Source: Cohnella phaseoli (GTDB lineage: Bacteria > Bacillota > Bacilli > Paenibacillales > Paenibacillaceae). Taken from it: a stretch of 64,000 nt of DNA. The stretch lies in contig NZ_QRDZ01000035.1 of NCBI RefSeq assembly GCF_003386235.1, positions 27,096 to 91,095 of the forward strand. Direction: 5' to 3'. This document shows, one piece after another, positions 45,229 to 54,620 of this stretch (positions are counted from its first letter, which is position 1; each line of letters opens with the position of its first letter). The notes under the pieces were generated by a model that saw only the letters and a program-made list of their open reading frames with translations, was not told the DNA's origin and did no database searches. The translations under genes were made by a program, and so were the position numbers.

Positions 45229-46792
45229 CGAATCGTTGGTCCGCGTCGGCTTGCAGTCGATCATTCCATGGGAGGACTACGGCTACTCCGTGTCCGGCGT
45301 ATACCATAACGGCCGGGAAGCGCTCGACGCCTGCATGCGCGCGATGCCCGACGCGATCCTGACCGATATTCGCATGCCCGTCATGGACGGCTTGGAGTTT
45401 ATCAAGAACGTTAGGCAAATCTCGCCGCGCGTTCCGATCGTCATCTTAAGCAGCTACGACGATTTCGAATATACGCGCACGGCCATCAAGCTGGGCGTGC
45501 AGGATTACATCCAGAAGCACCGGCTCGAGCCCGAGGAGTTGATCCGCATGCTCGACGGGCTGAAGATCGAAGAGAACGGACGCGGCGGAGAAGAAGAGCG
45601 GGCGATCAGCCAGCAGCTGAAAAAGGAGAAGGAGGAGCTGATCGCTGCGGCGACTCGGACAGCGGGCCCCGAGGGGCCGGTCTCGCCGGGAGCGTTTCGC
45701 GAGCTCGAGAAGCAAGTTGCGGAGCTGGGGCCTTACGCGTGCTGGATGACGATCCGCCCGATCGGCCCGGCTTGGCGGGACGAGAGTCTCCCGCCGTCCT
45801 ATTCTTTCCTCGTGCAAGAGGAGCTGGAGCGTTACCGTTACACCGAGTATCTCGGGGCGAGAGGTTCCGTCGTTCATGCTTTATTTTACGCGGGAGAGTT
45901 TCCGAAGGGGCAGATGACGCTGCGGGAGCACGTCTTGCCGTTCTGCGAGAATCTGCTGGACACGCTGCGGCAGAAGTGCAACGCGGACTTCGCGATCGGA
46001 ATCGGCCGGCCGGGCCCTTTAGAGGAATACGAAGCGACGTACCGCGGGGCGGGGGATGCGCTGGCTTCTTTGTTTTACGGCGACGGCGACATCGCCCTCG
46101 ACGCCGGCGCGTTCGTGTGGATGGAATATACGGAAGAGCAATGGCTCGACCTCTATAAAACGCTGAAAAAGTACGTGCAGCAAGAGAAGTTCGCTGAGCT
46201 GCTCGCCTGGCTGGACGATTTGCCTTCCTCAGAGTCGGGGCTCTTACGGCCGCGGGATTGGCTGCGAATTGGCGGCATGCTGGCGACGCAGACGACCGAC
46301 TTCCTGATCGAGCATTACGCCTTGGACGTCGACAAGATCAAGCAGCATTTCGGCGATCTATGGCCGCTGGAGCGCCATATCGGCTGGCCACAGCGCAAAA
46401 GCGGCTGGATCGCGGCGATCCGGCTCGTCTTCGAACGGACGAATGCGTTGATTGCTTCCGTGCGGACGAACAAGGCATGGCTCGTCAAGATCAAAGCCTA
46501 CGTGAACGAGCGTTACGCCGAGCCCATCCGCCTGGAGGCCGCGGCCGCACACGTCTATTGGAGCGAAAACTATTTCAGCCAGCGCTTCAGCCAGGAAACC
46601 GGCATGACTTTCTTGGAATACGTCGCCGGCGTCCGGATCGCGGCAGCCAAAGAGCTGCTGAAGAGCGGCGACCGTTCGACCGAGGACATCGCCGCCACGG
46701 TCGGTTACGTGAACGCCAACTATTTTGTGAAAGTGTTCAAGAAAACAACGGGACTGACGGTGTCGGAATTCAAAGCCCAACATAAATCGTAG
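45203..46792 (+). CDS. YesN-type response regulator, AraC output
   Basis: 529 residues. Receiver domain 1-120 with acidic pocket D8-D9, phosphoacceptor D55 (LTDIRMP) and Lys near 104. A long middle region (about 130-400) is typical of YesN proteins. Two helix-turn-helix units end the protein (IRLEAAAAHVYWSENYFSQR, DIAATVGYVNANYFVKVFKK). It overlaps the kinase gene and is followed after 146 bp by the solute-binding protein, so all are likely one unit. It should activate the transport operon. Confidence 0.92.
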   Translation: MKTIIIVDDESLVRVGLQSIIPWEDYGYSVSGVYHNGREALDACMRAMPDAILTDIRMPVMDGLEFIKNVRQISPRVPIVILSSYDDFEYTRTAIKLGVQDYIQKHRLEPEELIRMLDGLKIEENGRGGEEERAISQQLKKEKEELIAAATRTAGPEGPVSPGAFRELEKQVAELGPYACWMTIRPIGPAWRDESLPPSYSFLVQEELERYRYTEYLGARGSVVHALFYAGEFPKGQMTLREHVLPFCENLLDTLRQKCNADFAIGIGRPGPLEEYEATYRGAGDALASLFYGDGDIALDAGAFVWMEYTEEQWLDLYKTLKKYVQQEKFAELLAWLDDLPSSESGLLRPRDWLRIGGMLATQTTDFLIEHYALDVDKIKQHFGDLWPLERHIGWPQRKSGWIAAIRLVFERTNALIASVRTNKAWLVKIKAYVNERYAEPIRLEAAAAHVYWSENYFSQRFSQETGMTFLEYVAGVRIAAAKELLKSGDRSTEDIAATVGYVNANYFVKVFKKTTGLTVSEFKAQHKS

Positions 46793-46938
46793 ATTCGGGC
46801 ATGAGATCGGAGAATCGGGAATCGGCCGGGGACAGAAGCGGAATATCCGGCATCAAAGCGAGGGGACTGTGCATGGAACGGAACGCGGCTCGAACTTACA
46901 ATCGAAGACATCGGGAAACAAAAGAAATGTGGTGGTCT

Positions 46939-48282
46939 ATGTACGGTCCAATGAACAAGCGATTACATGCGGCGGCGTTCCTGCTGCTGGCCTTCGTCTT
47001 ATCGGCCGGCTGTTCGAAAGGGGATTCCTTGCGGGCCGGAGATCCGGACGCGACGTCTAAAGCCGCGGGTCCCCAGGTCACGCTGCAAGTATGGGGGGAC
47101 CTGGGCAACCAGGTCGCGCTCGAAGCTTCGTTCAGACGCATCAACGAGAACTTCATGAGGCTTCATCCGAACATTCGCCTTAATTACAAGTACGTCCAGA
47201 CGCCCGAAAGCCTCGATTTCGGCGTCCTGTCCAACGAGCTCCCGGACGTCTTCTACGTCCAAGGGAACAAAACGACCAAGATGAGAGAACTCGCCCTGAA
47301 CGGATATTTGCTGCCGCTCGACGATTACGGGCTGGACTTGCGAAGATTCCCGGAAGGGGCCGTGCAATACGGAACGGTCGATGGCACGCTGTATTCCTCG
47401 TTGCCGGCTTTCATGGACACGCAGCTCGTTTACTACAACAAGGACGTTTTCCGGAAGTACGATCTTGCTCCTCCCCGCACGTGGGACGATTTCGTCTCGC
47501 TGCTCGACGTCCTGGTGTCCCGGGGCGTAACCCCGATCTCCATGCCCGGCACGGAGTACAAGGAACGTTCGTGGCTGAGCTACGCTTTCCTGGCGCTGTT
47601 CGCCCCCGAGCAATCGGAGGCGCTCATGAACGACAAGTCCGGCGTCCGCTTGACGGATCCCGAGATCGTTCAAGGCTTGCAAGCGTTTCGCGATTTCGCG
47701 GAAAAAGGCTATTTCGGCCGCGACTACGTGACCCAGGACAGAGTCGGCTGGCAGCTCTCGTTTACGAACGGCGACGCCGCGATGATCGTGGACGGAAGCT
47801 GGAACAATTTGTTGTATGAGAACAGCGGAGTGAACGTGGGGAAGTTTTACGTGCCGAATCCGGAGGGCAAACGCATCGCTCCGATCAGCTACAACAACTG
47901 GACGACGTATGCGGTCTCCCGCAACTCGAAGTATCCCGACCAAGCCGTCGAGTACTTGAAATACCTGAATTCCAGAGAAGCGCAGCAGTTGCTCGGCGAC
48001 GATACGGGGATGATTCCGATCCTGGACGATATTGAGCCGCAGCCTTCGATTCAGGACTTGATGAGCTACGACGACGGCGTCGACAATTTCACGACGATCA
48101 TGGCCCATCTGTCCAAGAGGGACATGGACGCGCCCGCGCTCTACCGGCAGACGGTATTGGCGGAGCTGCTCACCTCCAAGCTGGACGGCCGGGAAGCGGC
48201 CGAGCTGCTGGAGCAAGCGATCGATTACGTCGATCCGAAACTTAATGAAACCGCGACCAATCAGGGAGGTTCCACCCCATGA
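46939..48282 (+). CDS. Extracellular sugar-binding lipoprotein, first of two
   Basis: ABC-type binding protein of family 1. The open frame reaches back to 46801, but ATG 46939 (MYGPMNKRLHAAAFLLLAFV) places the lipoprotein signal correctly, with lipobox LSAGC and lipid-bearing Cys25. The mature domain has QVTLQVWGDLGNQVALE, VFYVQGNKTTKMRELALN, YYNKDVFRKYDL and AMIVDGSWNNLLYENSG typical of oligosaccharide binders. It sits between the sensor pair and a second, similar protein with a 4-bp ATGA overlap. It may deliver sugar to the transporter or act as a ligand-presenting partner for the sensor kinase. Confidence 0.85.
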   Translation: MYGPMNKRLHAAAFLLLAFVLSAGCSKGDSLRAGDPDATSKAAGPQVTLQVWGDLGNQVALEASFRRINENFMRLHPNIRLNYKYVQTPESLDFGVLSNELPDVFYVQGNKTTKMRELALNGYLLPLDDYGLDLRRFPEGAVQYGTVDGTLYSSLPAFMDTQLVYYNKDVFRKYDLAPPRTWDDFVSLLDVLVSRGVTPISMPGTEYKERSWLSYAFLALFAPEQSEALMNDKSGVRLTDPEIVQGLQAFRDFAEKGYFGRDYVTQDRVGWQLSFTNGDAAMIVDGSWNNLLYENSGVNVGKFYVPNPEGKRIAPISYNNWTTYAVSRNSKYPDQAVEYLKYLNSREAQQLLGDDTGMIPILDDIEPQPSIQDLMSYDDGVDNFTTIMAHLSKRDMDAPALYRQTVLAELLTSKLDGREAAELLEQAIDYVDPKLNETATNQGGSTP

Positions 48283-49592
48283 CCAAGAAAAGAGTATTCG
48301 GCCTCGCCCTCGCGACGGCGTTGTCGCTTGTCGTCAGCGCCTGCGGAGGAGCGAACAACAACGAACCGGCGGCAAGCGGAGCCGCGAGCAAGCCGGCGGC
48401 AAGCCCGTCCGCGTCCGGCGGAGAGAAAGCCCCGGCACCGGTCAAAATCAAGTTTTTCGGCATGAACATGGCGTACACCTCGATGGAGGAGATGGGCGCC
48501 GAGCTGCAGAAGAAGATGCCTCAATACGACATCGAGCTGCTGACGGTCGACACCGGAACGATCGATACGTCGATCCGGACCGGCATCGCGGGAGGAAGCC
48601 CCGCCGACATCTATTTCTACTGGCCACAGAACATGGCCAACATCGTCAAGGATAAGCTCGCGCTCGACTTGACGCCCTATCTCGAAGCGAACGGCGGCGA
48701 GTGGAAGAACACGTTCACGCCGGAGCTGCTCGACCTGGGCAAGATCGACGGCAAATACTACAACGTTCCTTTTGGAAGCGCTTATCCGGTCATTCTCGTT
48801 AACAACGAGATTTTCGAGAAAGCCGGCGTAGAGCCGAAGCAAGAGATGACTTGGGCGGAATTTATGGCGGCTTGCGAGCAGATCAAGACGAAGACAGGCG
48901 TCTCCCCGTTCGCCGTCAGCTCCGAGCCCGACCGTCAAAGCTGGTTGATTCGCCAAGGCGTCATGAGCCTCGCGAACGGAGACGGCAAGCTTGAGGCGCT
49001 GTCCAAAGGCGAAGTCGCGACCGACAGCGGCTACTACGAAACGGCCCTTAACAACATTAAAGATCTGTATAAAAAAGGTTACTGGTATCCGGGCGAAGGC
49101 GCTCTGAATATCACTCGCGACGAGATCAACGCCGCGTTCCTGCAAGGGAAAGTCGGCATGCTGGCCGAAGTGGCCGGAACGGCTCTGTCGATCTCGGAAA
49201 AAGCCGAGTTCGGCGTGACGGTCGTGAAGTGGCCGGCGATGGGTCCGGAAACGGTGCTGCTGGGCGGAGCCAACGGTTATTTCATCCCGGCCAACGCGGC
49301 CAATCCGGACGCGGCCGTGGAAGTGCTGAAGACGCTGCTCGGCTCGGATATCCAATCGATCCACTTGTCGCACGGCTATCCGCCTGCGAATCGGACGATC
49401 AAGGTCGAGAATCCGGTGCTGCAGCAGATCATGACGTTCACGGAAGATCTGTATCCGTTCGAGTTCCATACGAAAGAAGCGAAGATGAAGAGCTACTACG
49501 AAGGCGAAATGGTTCCCAACTACCTGATGGGAGCGAAAATCAAAGACGTGCTCGGCCAATTGGACAAACTGCGTGAGAACGCCTTTAAGTAA
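48279..49592 (+). CDS. Extracellular sugar-binding lipoprotein, second
   Basis: 437 residues, ATG overlaps the previous stop and is preceded by GGGAGG. Lipoprotein signal MTKKRVFGLALATALSLVVS with Cys22, then a Ser/Ala/Pro linker. Binding-domain motifs: IRTGIAGGSPADIYFYWPQN, YYNVPFGSAYPVILVNNEIF, AFLQGKVGMLAEVAGTAL. It directly precedes two permeases with 12 bp between, so it is the main substrate-binding part of this importer. No ATPase is encoded; a shared MsmX-type ATPase elsewhere is expected. Confidence 0.9.
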   Translation: MTKKRVFGLALATALSLVVSACGGANNNEPAASGAASKPAASPSASGGEKAPAPVKIKFFGMNMAYTSMEEMGAELQKKMPQYDIELLTVDTGTIDTSIRTGIAGGSPADIYFYWPQNMANIVKDKLALDLTPYLEANGGEWKNTFTPELLDLGKIDGKYYNVPFGSAYPVILVNNEIFEKAGVEPKQEMTWAEFMAACEQIKTKTGVSPFAVSSEPDRQSWLIRQGVMSLANGDGKLEALSKGEVATDSGYYETALNNIKDLYKKGYWYPGEGALNITRDEINAAFLQGKVGMLAEVAGTALSISEKAEFGVTVVKWPAMGPETVLLGGANGYFIPANAANPDAAVEVLKTLLGSDIQSIHLSHGYPPANRTIKVENPVLQQIMTFTEDLYPFEFHTKEAKMKSYYEGEMVPNYLMGAKIKDVLGQLDKLRENAFK

Positions 49593-49604
49593 GGAGAATG
49601 CGGA

Positions 49605-50495
49605 ATGGCTCAACATCCGACGAGACGGAACATTTTATTCGGCATCCTGTTGTTAGCGCCGGCGGCTGCAGCCATTATCGCGACTACGTTGCTGCCCGTG
49701 CTGTCCAACCTGGTCATCGCTTTTCAGGACTGGAACGGCTTCGGGGCGGCGACGTGGATCGGCTTCGACAATTTTAGCAACGCCTTTTCGGATAGTTATT
49801 TTATCGAGAGTATGAAGGCCTCGTTTTTCATCGGGATCTTATCCACGCTGGGCGCCGTACCGTTAGGCGTCCTTCTCGCGGCTTGCGTTTTCAAGGTCGG
49901 CAAATACGAGGGCTCGGCCTACCGGGTCGTCCTGTTCGTCCCGGTCATGATCCCGCTGGCCATCATCGGCTTGTTGTTCACGTTCCTGCTGAACCCGGAG
50001 ATGGGGCTGATCAACAAGGTGCTCGAGCTTCTCGGCATGGGAAATCTGCAGCGCGCCTGGCTGGCCAATCCCGACACGGTGCTCTGGGTCATCGCTATGA
50101 TCGGCGCATGGAGAATGGCGGGACTTACGATGATGCTCAGCTTCGCCTCGATGATCTCGATTCCGGGGGAATTGTTCGAATCGAGCCGATTGGACGGCGC
50201 GGGGTACCCACGCCAGTTTTTCTCCATCGTGCTGCCGCTCATTCGTCCGTCGCTGCAAGTTTCTACCGTATTTTCGTTTATCGTGCTCGTGTCCACCTAC
50301 GATCTGGTCTACATCATGACGCGGGGCGGACCGGGAACGGTCTCGCAGACCGTGCCGATCTATATGATGAAAACGGCGTTCACGTACAGTAATTTCGGCT
50401 ATTCGGCTACGCTGGGGCTGTTGTTCTCCGTGGCGGGCATTCTGGCGATCGTCTTGCTGCAGCGCCTGTTTAAGGGGGAGAACTATGAAGTTTAG
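49605..50495 (+). CDS. Sugar ABC transporter permease (MalF type)
   Basis: 296 residues, six membrane segments beginning at NILFGILLLAPAAAAIIATT. It carries the EAA loop that contacts the ATPase (SRLDGAGYPRQFFSIVLPLI). GGAG before the ATG. Overlaps the next permease by 11 bp. Forms the import channel with its partner. Confidence 0.93.
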   Translation: MAQHPTRRNILFGILLLAPAAAAIIATTLLPVLSNLVIAFQDWNGFGAATWIGFDNFSNAFSDSYFIESMKASFFIGILSTLGAVPLGVLLAACVFKVGKYEGSAYRVVLFVPVMIPLAIIGLLFTFLLNPEMGLINKVLELLGMGNLQRAWLANPDTVLWVIAMIGAWRMAGLTMMLSFASMISIPGELFESSRLDGAGYPRQFFSIVLPLIRPSLQVSTVFSFIVLVSTYDLVYIMTRGGPGTVSQTVPIYMMKTAFTYSNFGYSATLGLLFSVAGILAIVLLQRLFKGENYEV

Positions 50496-51324
50496 CGAAA
50501 ACTCCGAACGGCTCGAACGCTGGATCACGCGCGTCGTTCTTCTCTTCTTCGTGGCGATCACGATCTATCCGATCGTGTTCGTCACGATCAACTCTTTGAA
50601 GAGCACGGACGAATTCTACGCGAACGTCTGGGCGCTTCCCAAGGCGATCCACTGGAGCAACTATTCCGAAGCTTGGTTCGACGCGAAGATCGGTCAATAT
50701 TTCACGAACAGCACGATCGTTGTCGTCATCGCGGTGCTGATCATCTCGGTGTTCGGGGTCATGGCGGGCTACGCGCTCGGTCGGTTGAACCTTCCGTATG
50801 CCGAAGCGATCCTGCTCTTTTTTCTGGCGATGAAAATGGTGCCCCACGAATCGCTCGTCATGCCGCTCTATCTGATGATGAGCCGGATGGGCATTATCGG
50901 AGAGCATATCTCCCTCATTCTGCCGTACGCGGGGTGGGGGCTGCCGATCGCCGTCTATATTTTGAAAAACTATTTTCAATCGATTCCGAATTCGCTCCTT
51001 GAAGCCGCTCGGATCGACGGAGCCTCGGAGTGGCTGTCGTTCCGCAAGATCATGGTGCCGCTGGCGATGCCGGCGATCGCGACCGTTATCATTTTCAACT
51101 TCGTCTCTCTATGGGGCGAGCTGCTATGGGCGACCGTAGCGCTGTCGACGGCGACGATGAAGACGCTGCCGCTCGGCATCATCGTGTTCCAATCCGAATT
51201 CGCGACCGACTGGGGACCGTTGTCCGCGGCGATCTGCATGGTCATGCTGCCGCTCGTCCTCGTGTTCCTGTTCATGCAGAAATATTTCGTGCAAGGCATT
51301 ACGGCCGGCGCCAACAAAGGCTAA
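50485..51324 (+). CDS. Sugar ABC transporter permease (MalG type)
   Basis: 279 residues, six membrane segments. It has the MalG-type EAA loop (EAARIDGASEWLSFRKIMVP) and a C-terminal YFVQGITAGANKG end, typical of this subfamily. A GGGGGAG ribosome site lies in the preceding gene. Second half of the heterodimeric channel; the glycosidase starts 30 bp later. Confidence 0.94.
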   Translation: MKFSENSERLERWITRVVLLFFVAITIYPIVFVTINSLKSTDEFYANVWALPKAIHWSNYSEAWFDAKIGQYFTNSTIVVVIAVLIISVFGVMAGYALGRLNLPYAEAILLFFLAMKMVPHESLVMPLYLMMSRMGIIGEHISLILPYAGWGLPIAVYILKNYFQSIPNSLLEAARIDGASEWLSFRKIMVPLAMPAIATVIIFNFVSLWGELLWATVALSTATMKTLPLGIIVFQSEFATDWGPLSAAICMVMLPLVLVFLFMQKYFVQGITAGANKG

Positions 51325-51354
51325 TCCGGGGAGAAAAGAAGGGAGAGAGGGGCT

Positions 51355-54300
51355 ATGACCGACCGCGTATACGAGCTGTTCCTGCAGCCTCCCAACGAAT
51401 ACCGCGGCAAGCCTTTTTGGAGCTGGAACGGCAAGCTCGAGAAGGAAGAATTGCTTCGGCAGATCGGCGTGTTCCACCGGATGGGATTGGGCGGTTTCTT
51501 CATCCATTCCCGGACGGGTCTCGTTACCGAGTATCTGGGAGAGGAATGGTTCGAATTCGTCGAGGCTTGCACGCTGGAAGCCGAGAAACTCGGCATGGAA
51601 GTGTGGATTTACGACGAAGACCGCTGGCCCAGCGGCACGGCCGGGGGGATGGTTACCGAGGAGCCGCGGTTCCGGTTGAAATTCATTCAACTGCGGGTCG
51701 TTCCCGCGGAGGAATTCGACTGGACTTTGTCGGTGCCGGATCCGGAAGCGTTAGTGGCGGCCTTTGCTTGCCGGTTGAAGGGCGTCGCTTATTACGACAG
51801 CGTTCCGTTGGCGCGCGGGGAGCTCCCGGGGGCGGGAACTTCGGTCTTGTTGTTCGAGATCGTCGAGATGAACAAGGACAGCTTCTATAACGGATACACG
51901 TACGTGGATACGATGAACCGCGAAGCAACGGACCGTTATCTCGAGATTACGCACGACCGCTACAAGGAACGCGTGGGCCAGCATTTCGGGCGAGCGATCC
52001 AGGGCGTGTTCACGGACGAACCGCACCGCGGGGCGCTCATGGATGGCTTTGGCATCACGAACGAGCACCGGCTGTGGAGCGTGCCTTGGACGTATACGCT
52101 GTTCGACGATTTCGAGCGGGCTTTCGGCTACGACTTGCGCGGCAGGCTGCCGGAGCTGTTCCTGAAGCCGGAGGGAAAGCTGGTCTCCCAAGTGAAATGG
52201 CATTACGTCGAGCTGACGCAACGCCTTTTCCTGGAGCACTACCTGAAGCCGATGCAAGCTTGGACGAGGGAGAACGGCTTGCGGCTGACCGGCCACATGC
52301 TGCACGAAGACACGTTGACGGCGCAGACGGCGTACCTCGGTTCGGCGATGCGTTTCTACGAATACCAGGACGACCCGGGCGTCGACGTGCTTCGCGAAGG
52401 CAATCGTCAGTATTGGCTCGTCAAGCAGCTATCGTCGGCAGCTAGGCAACTAGGCCAGAAATGGCTTTTGTCGGAGCTGTACGGCTGTACGGGCTGGCAG
52501 ATGACTTTCGAATCGCACAAGGCGGTCGGGGATTGGCAGACGTTGTTCGGCATTAACATCCGCAATCATCATCTGTCCTGGTACACGATGGAGGGAGAGT
52601 CGAAGCGGGATTATCCGGCAAGCATCTCTTTCCAATCGGCTTGGTGGGACGACTACGATTTTGTGGAGACATACTTCTCCCGGTTCGGCTTGGCGTTGTC
52701 CCAGGGCGAGCGCAAGTGCGACGTGCTCGTGATGAACCCGGTGGAGAGCGTCTGGTGCCAGGTATATCCGGGCTGGTCGATCGATATGAAGACGCAGTCC
52801 GCTGACGTGCAAAAGCTGGAAGACCAGTATCGCGATACGTTCCACTGGCTCGCGGGGGCGCAGGTCGACTTCGATTATGCCGACGAGGAGATGCTCGGGC
52901 GATTGTACTCGGTCGAAGCCGCGGGCGTTGGCGCGCCAGTGTTCCGGGTCGGACAAGCGGCGTATCGCGTCGTACTCGTCACGGGCATGGTCACGATTCG
53001 CGAAAGCACGGTGGCCGCGCTGGAGAAGTTCGCCGAAGCCGGGGGCCGGGTCGTATTCGCGGGCGAGGTTCCCGCGTACGTCGATGCGCTCCCTTCGGAT
53101 CGATGTGCGCGGTTGGCGGCTAGGTCGGTGTCGGTTCCGTTCGACGGCGTCGATGTGGTAGAAGCCGTTCGCGGCGGACAGAGCGCGCCGGTACGGGTCG
53201 TCGACGCCGCGACGGGATCTCCGGCGACGGATATCTTCTGCCGGTTGAACGAGGACGAGAACGGGCGCTATTATTTCGCGCTGCTGAACGTCAATCCAGG
53301 CGTCGCTTACGACGTTCGGATCGAGCTCGGCGTCGTTGGCTCAATCGAGGAGTGGGATTGCAAGACCGGCGGGAAGCAGTCGGTATCTTGCGAAAGCGGC
53401 GACGGGAAGCTGATCTGGACCGTTCGGTTCCATCCGTCGGAAGAGCATCTATATGTTATCGATGGGAAGGAGCCGGTAGCGGAGTCGGCCAGTGCGGCCG
53501 TCGTCGGGTCGACAACGACAACGACTACGCCTACGTCGCTGTCGAGGCCTATTCGTCTGGACGGGGCTTATCCTTACCGCTTGAGCGAGAGCAATGTCTG
53601 TGTGCTGGACATGGCGAGCTACAGGATCGCGGGCGGGGAATGGAGCGAGAAGGCGGAAATTCTGCAAGCAGACCGGAGCATTCGCGCCGAGCTCGGGCTG
53701 CCGCTCAGAGGCGGACGGATGATCCAGCCGTGGTACGCCGCGCTGTATCATCGTGAGCTGAACGAGACGGCGACTCCGCTCGAGCTGCGATTCGAGTTTT
53801 CGGCGGATGTCGTCCCGGAAGACGACTTATGGATCGCGATCGAGCGGCCGGACCTGTTCGAGATTTCGGTTAACGGAGTTTTGGTCGATCGGACGGTTAC
53901 GGACGGCTGGTGGGTCGATCCTTGTTTCGCCAAGATCAGGCTCCCGGGAGCGCTGCTGCGGTTGGGCGAGAACCGGCTGGAGCTGAAGACCGCTTTCCGA
54001 AACGAGATCAATCTGGAAACCGTCTATTTGCTGGGAGAGTTCGGCGTACGGTTGGACGGCGTACGGAGATGCCTAGTCGCCTTGCCGGAGACTGTCCCTT
54101 TCGGGGATCTGACCGTTCATGGATTTCCGTTCTACGGCGGCAAGCTCGGTTATCTCGTCGATGCCGACGCGTTCGGGGCATGGCCGGAAGACGCGGGGAG
54201 AGCGATACTCAAGTTGCCTGCGTTCGACGCTGCCTGCGTGAAAGTCGGCGCGGATGGCGGGGAGACGAAGATGGTCGCCTGGCAGCCATACGAAGCCGAC

Positions 54301-54510
54301 GTTACGGAGGAGCTGCGCAAGCGCGGTCCGCTATGCGTGGAAGTCGTGCTGACGCGGAGGAACACGTTCGGCCCGCTGCATCTCGTTCCGACGAGAATTC
54401 CGGAGTACCGGCCGTTCCATTTCCTGACGCAAGGGGAATCGTATACGGAGGCGTACGGCTTGATTCCTTCTGGTATTCAAGGAGTCCCGGTAATCGAGCT
54501 TCGGCGTTAG
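51355..54510 (+). CDS. Large glycoside hydrolase, uncharacterised barrel type
   Basis: 1051 residues without signal peptide, last gene of the transport operon. The N-terminal barrel begins PPNEYRGKPFWSWNGKLEKE, GLGGFFIHSRTGLVTEYLG, EVWIYDEDRWPSGTAGG; these motifs occur in large proteins annotated as glycosyl hydrolases, with some resemblance to GH106. Candidate acids are the E and D of YDEDRWP and FTDEPHRG, and the E of LLSELYGCTGWQ. A Thr/Ser linker (VVGSTTTTTTPTSL, near 720) leads to C-terminal beta domains like GH2 sugar-binding folds. It should act on the oligosaccharide imported by the two permeases. The family is uncertain. Confidence 0.75.
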   Translation: MTDRVYELFLQPPNEYRGKPFWSWNGKLEKEELLRQIGVFHRMGLGGFFIHSRTGLVTEYLGEEWFEFVEACTLEAEKLGMEVWIYDEDRWPSGTAGGMVTEEPRFRLKFIQLRVVPAEEFDWTLSVPDPEALVAAFACRLKGVAYYDSVPLARGELPGAGTSVLLFEIVEMNKDSFYNGYTYVDTMNREATDRYLEITHDRYKERVGQHFGRAIQGVFTDEPHRGALMDGFGITNEHRLWSVPWTYTLFDDFERAFGYDLRGRLPELFLKPEGKLVSQVKWHYVELTQRLFLEHYLKPMQAWTRENGLRLTGHMLHEDTLTAQTAYLGSAMRFYEYQDDPGVDVLREGNRQYWLVKQLSSAARQLGQKWLLSELYGCTGWQMTFESHKAVGDWQTLFGINIRNHHLSWYTMEGESKRDYPASISFQSAWWDDYDFVETYFSRFGLALSQGERKCDVLVMNPVESVWCQVYPGWSIDMKTQSADVQKLEDQYRDTFHWLAGAQVDFDYADEEMLGRLYSVEAAGVGAPVFRVGQAAYRVVLVTGMVTIRESTVAALEKFAEAGGRVVFAGEVPAYVDALPSDRCARLAARSVSVPFDGVDVVEAVRGGQSAPVRVVDAATGSPATDIFCRLNEDENGRYYFALLNVNPGVAYDVRIELGVVGSIEEWDCKTGGKQSVSCESGDGKLIWTVRFHPSEEHLYVIDGKEPVAESASAAVVGSTTTTTTPTSLSRPIRLDGAYPYRLSESNVCVLDMASYRIAGGEWSEKAEILQADRSIRAELGLPLRGGRMIQPWYAALYHRELNETATPLELRFEFSADVVPEDDLWIAIERPDLFEISVNGVLVDRTVTDGWWVDPCFAKIRLPGALLRLGENRLELKTAFRNEINLETVYLLGEFGVRLDGVRRCLVALPETVPFGDLTVHGFPFYGGKLGYLVDADAFGAWPEDAGRAILKLPAFDAACVKVGADGGETKMVAWQPYEADVTEELRKRGPLCVEVVLTRRNTFGPLHLVPTRIPEYRPFHFLTQGESYTEAYGLIPSGIQGVPVIELRR

Positions 54511-54558
54511 AATGAATCATGTGCGGGCATTAAATATTAAATTAATATCATTGGAAGC

Positions 54559-54596
54559 AGGGTTGTCCGGCCGTCATCGCGGCTGGGCGGCCCTTT
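54559..54596 (+). terminator. Terminator between glycosidase and glycerate kinase
   Basis: A bulged GC-rich stem (AGGGTTGTCCGGCCG with CGGCTGGGCGGCCCT) is followed by TTTCCT, 50 bp after the glycosidase stop. Confidence 0.65.
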
Positions 54597-54620
54597 TCCT
54601 CTAAAGAGAAAGGGGAGTTC

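Noticed and set aside
46999..48216. 405-codon antisense frame over the first binding protein
   Set aside because: Same reason: shadow of a GC-rich gene, no start signal or domain.
48261..49616. 451-codon frame antisense to the second binding protein
   Set aside because: High-GC codon bias creates long antisense frames; sequence is Arg/His-rich with no known motif, while the sense strand encodes a classical lipoprotein.
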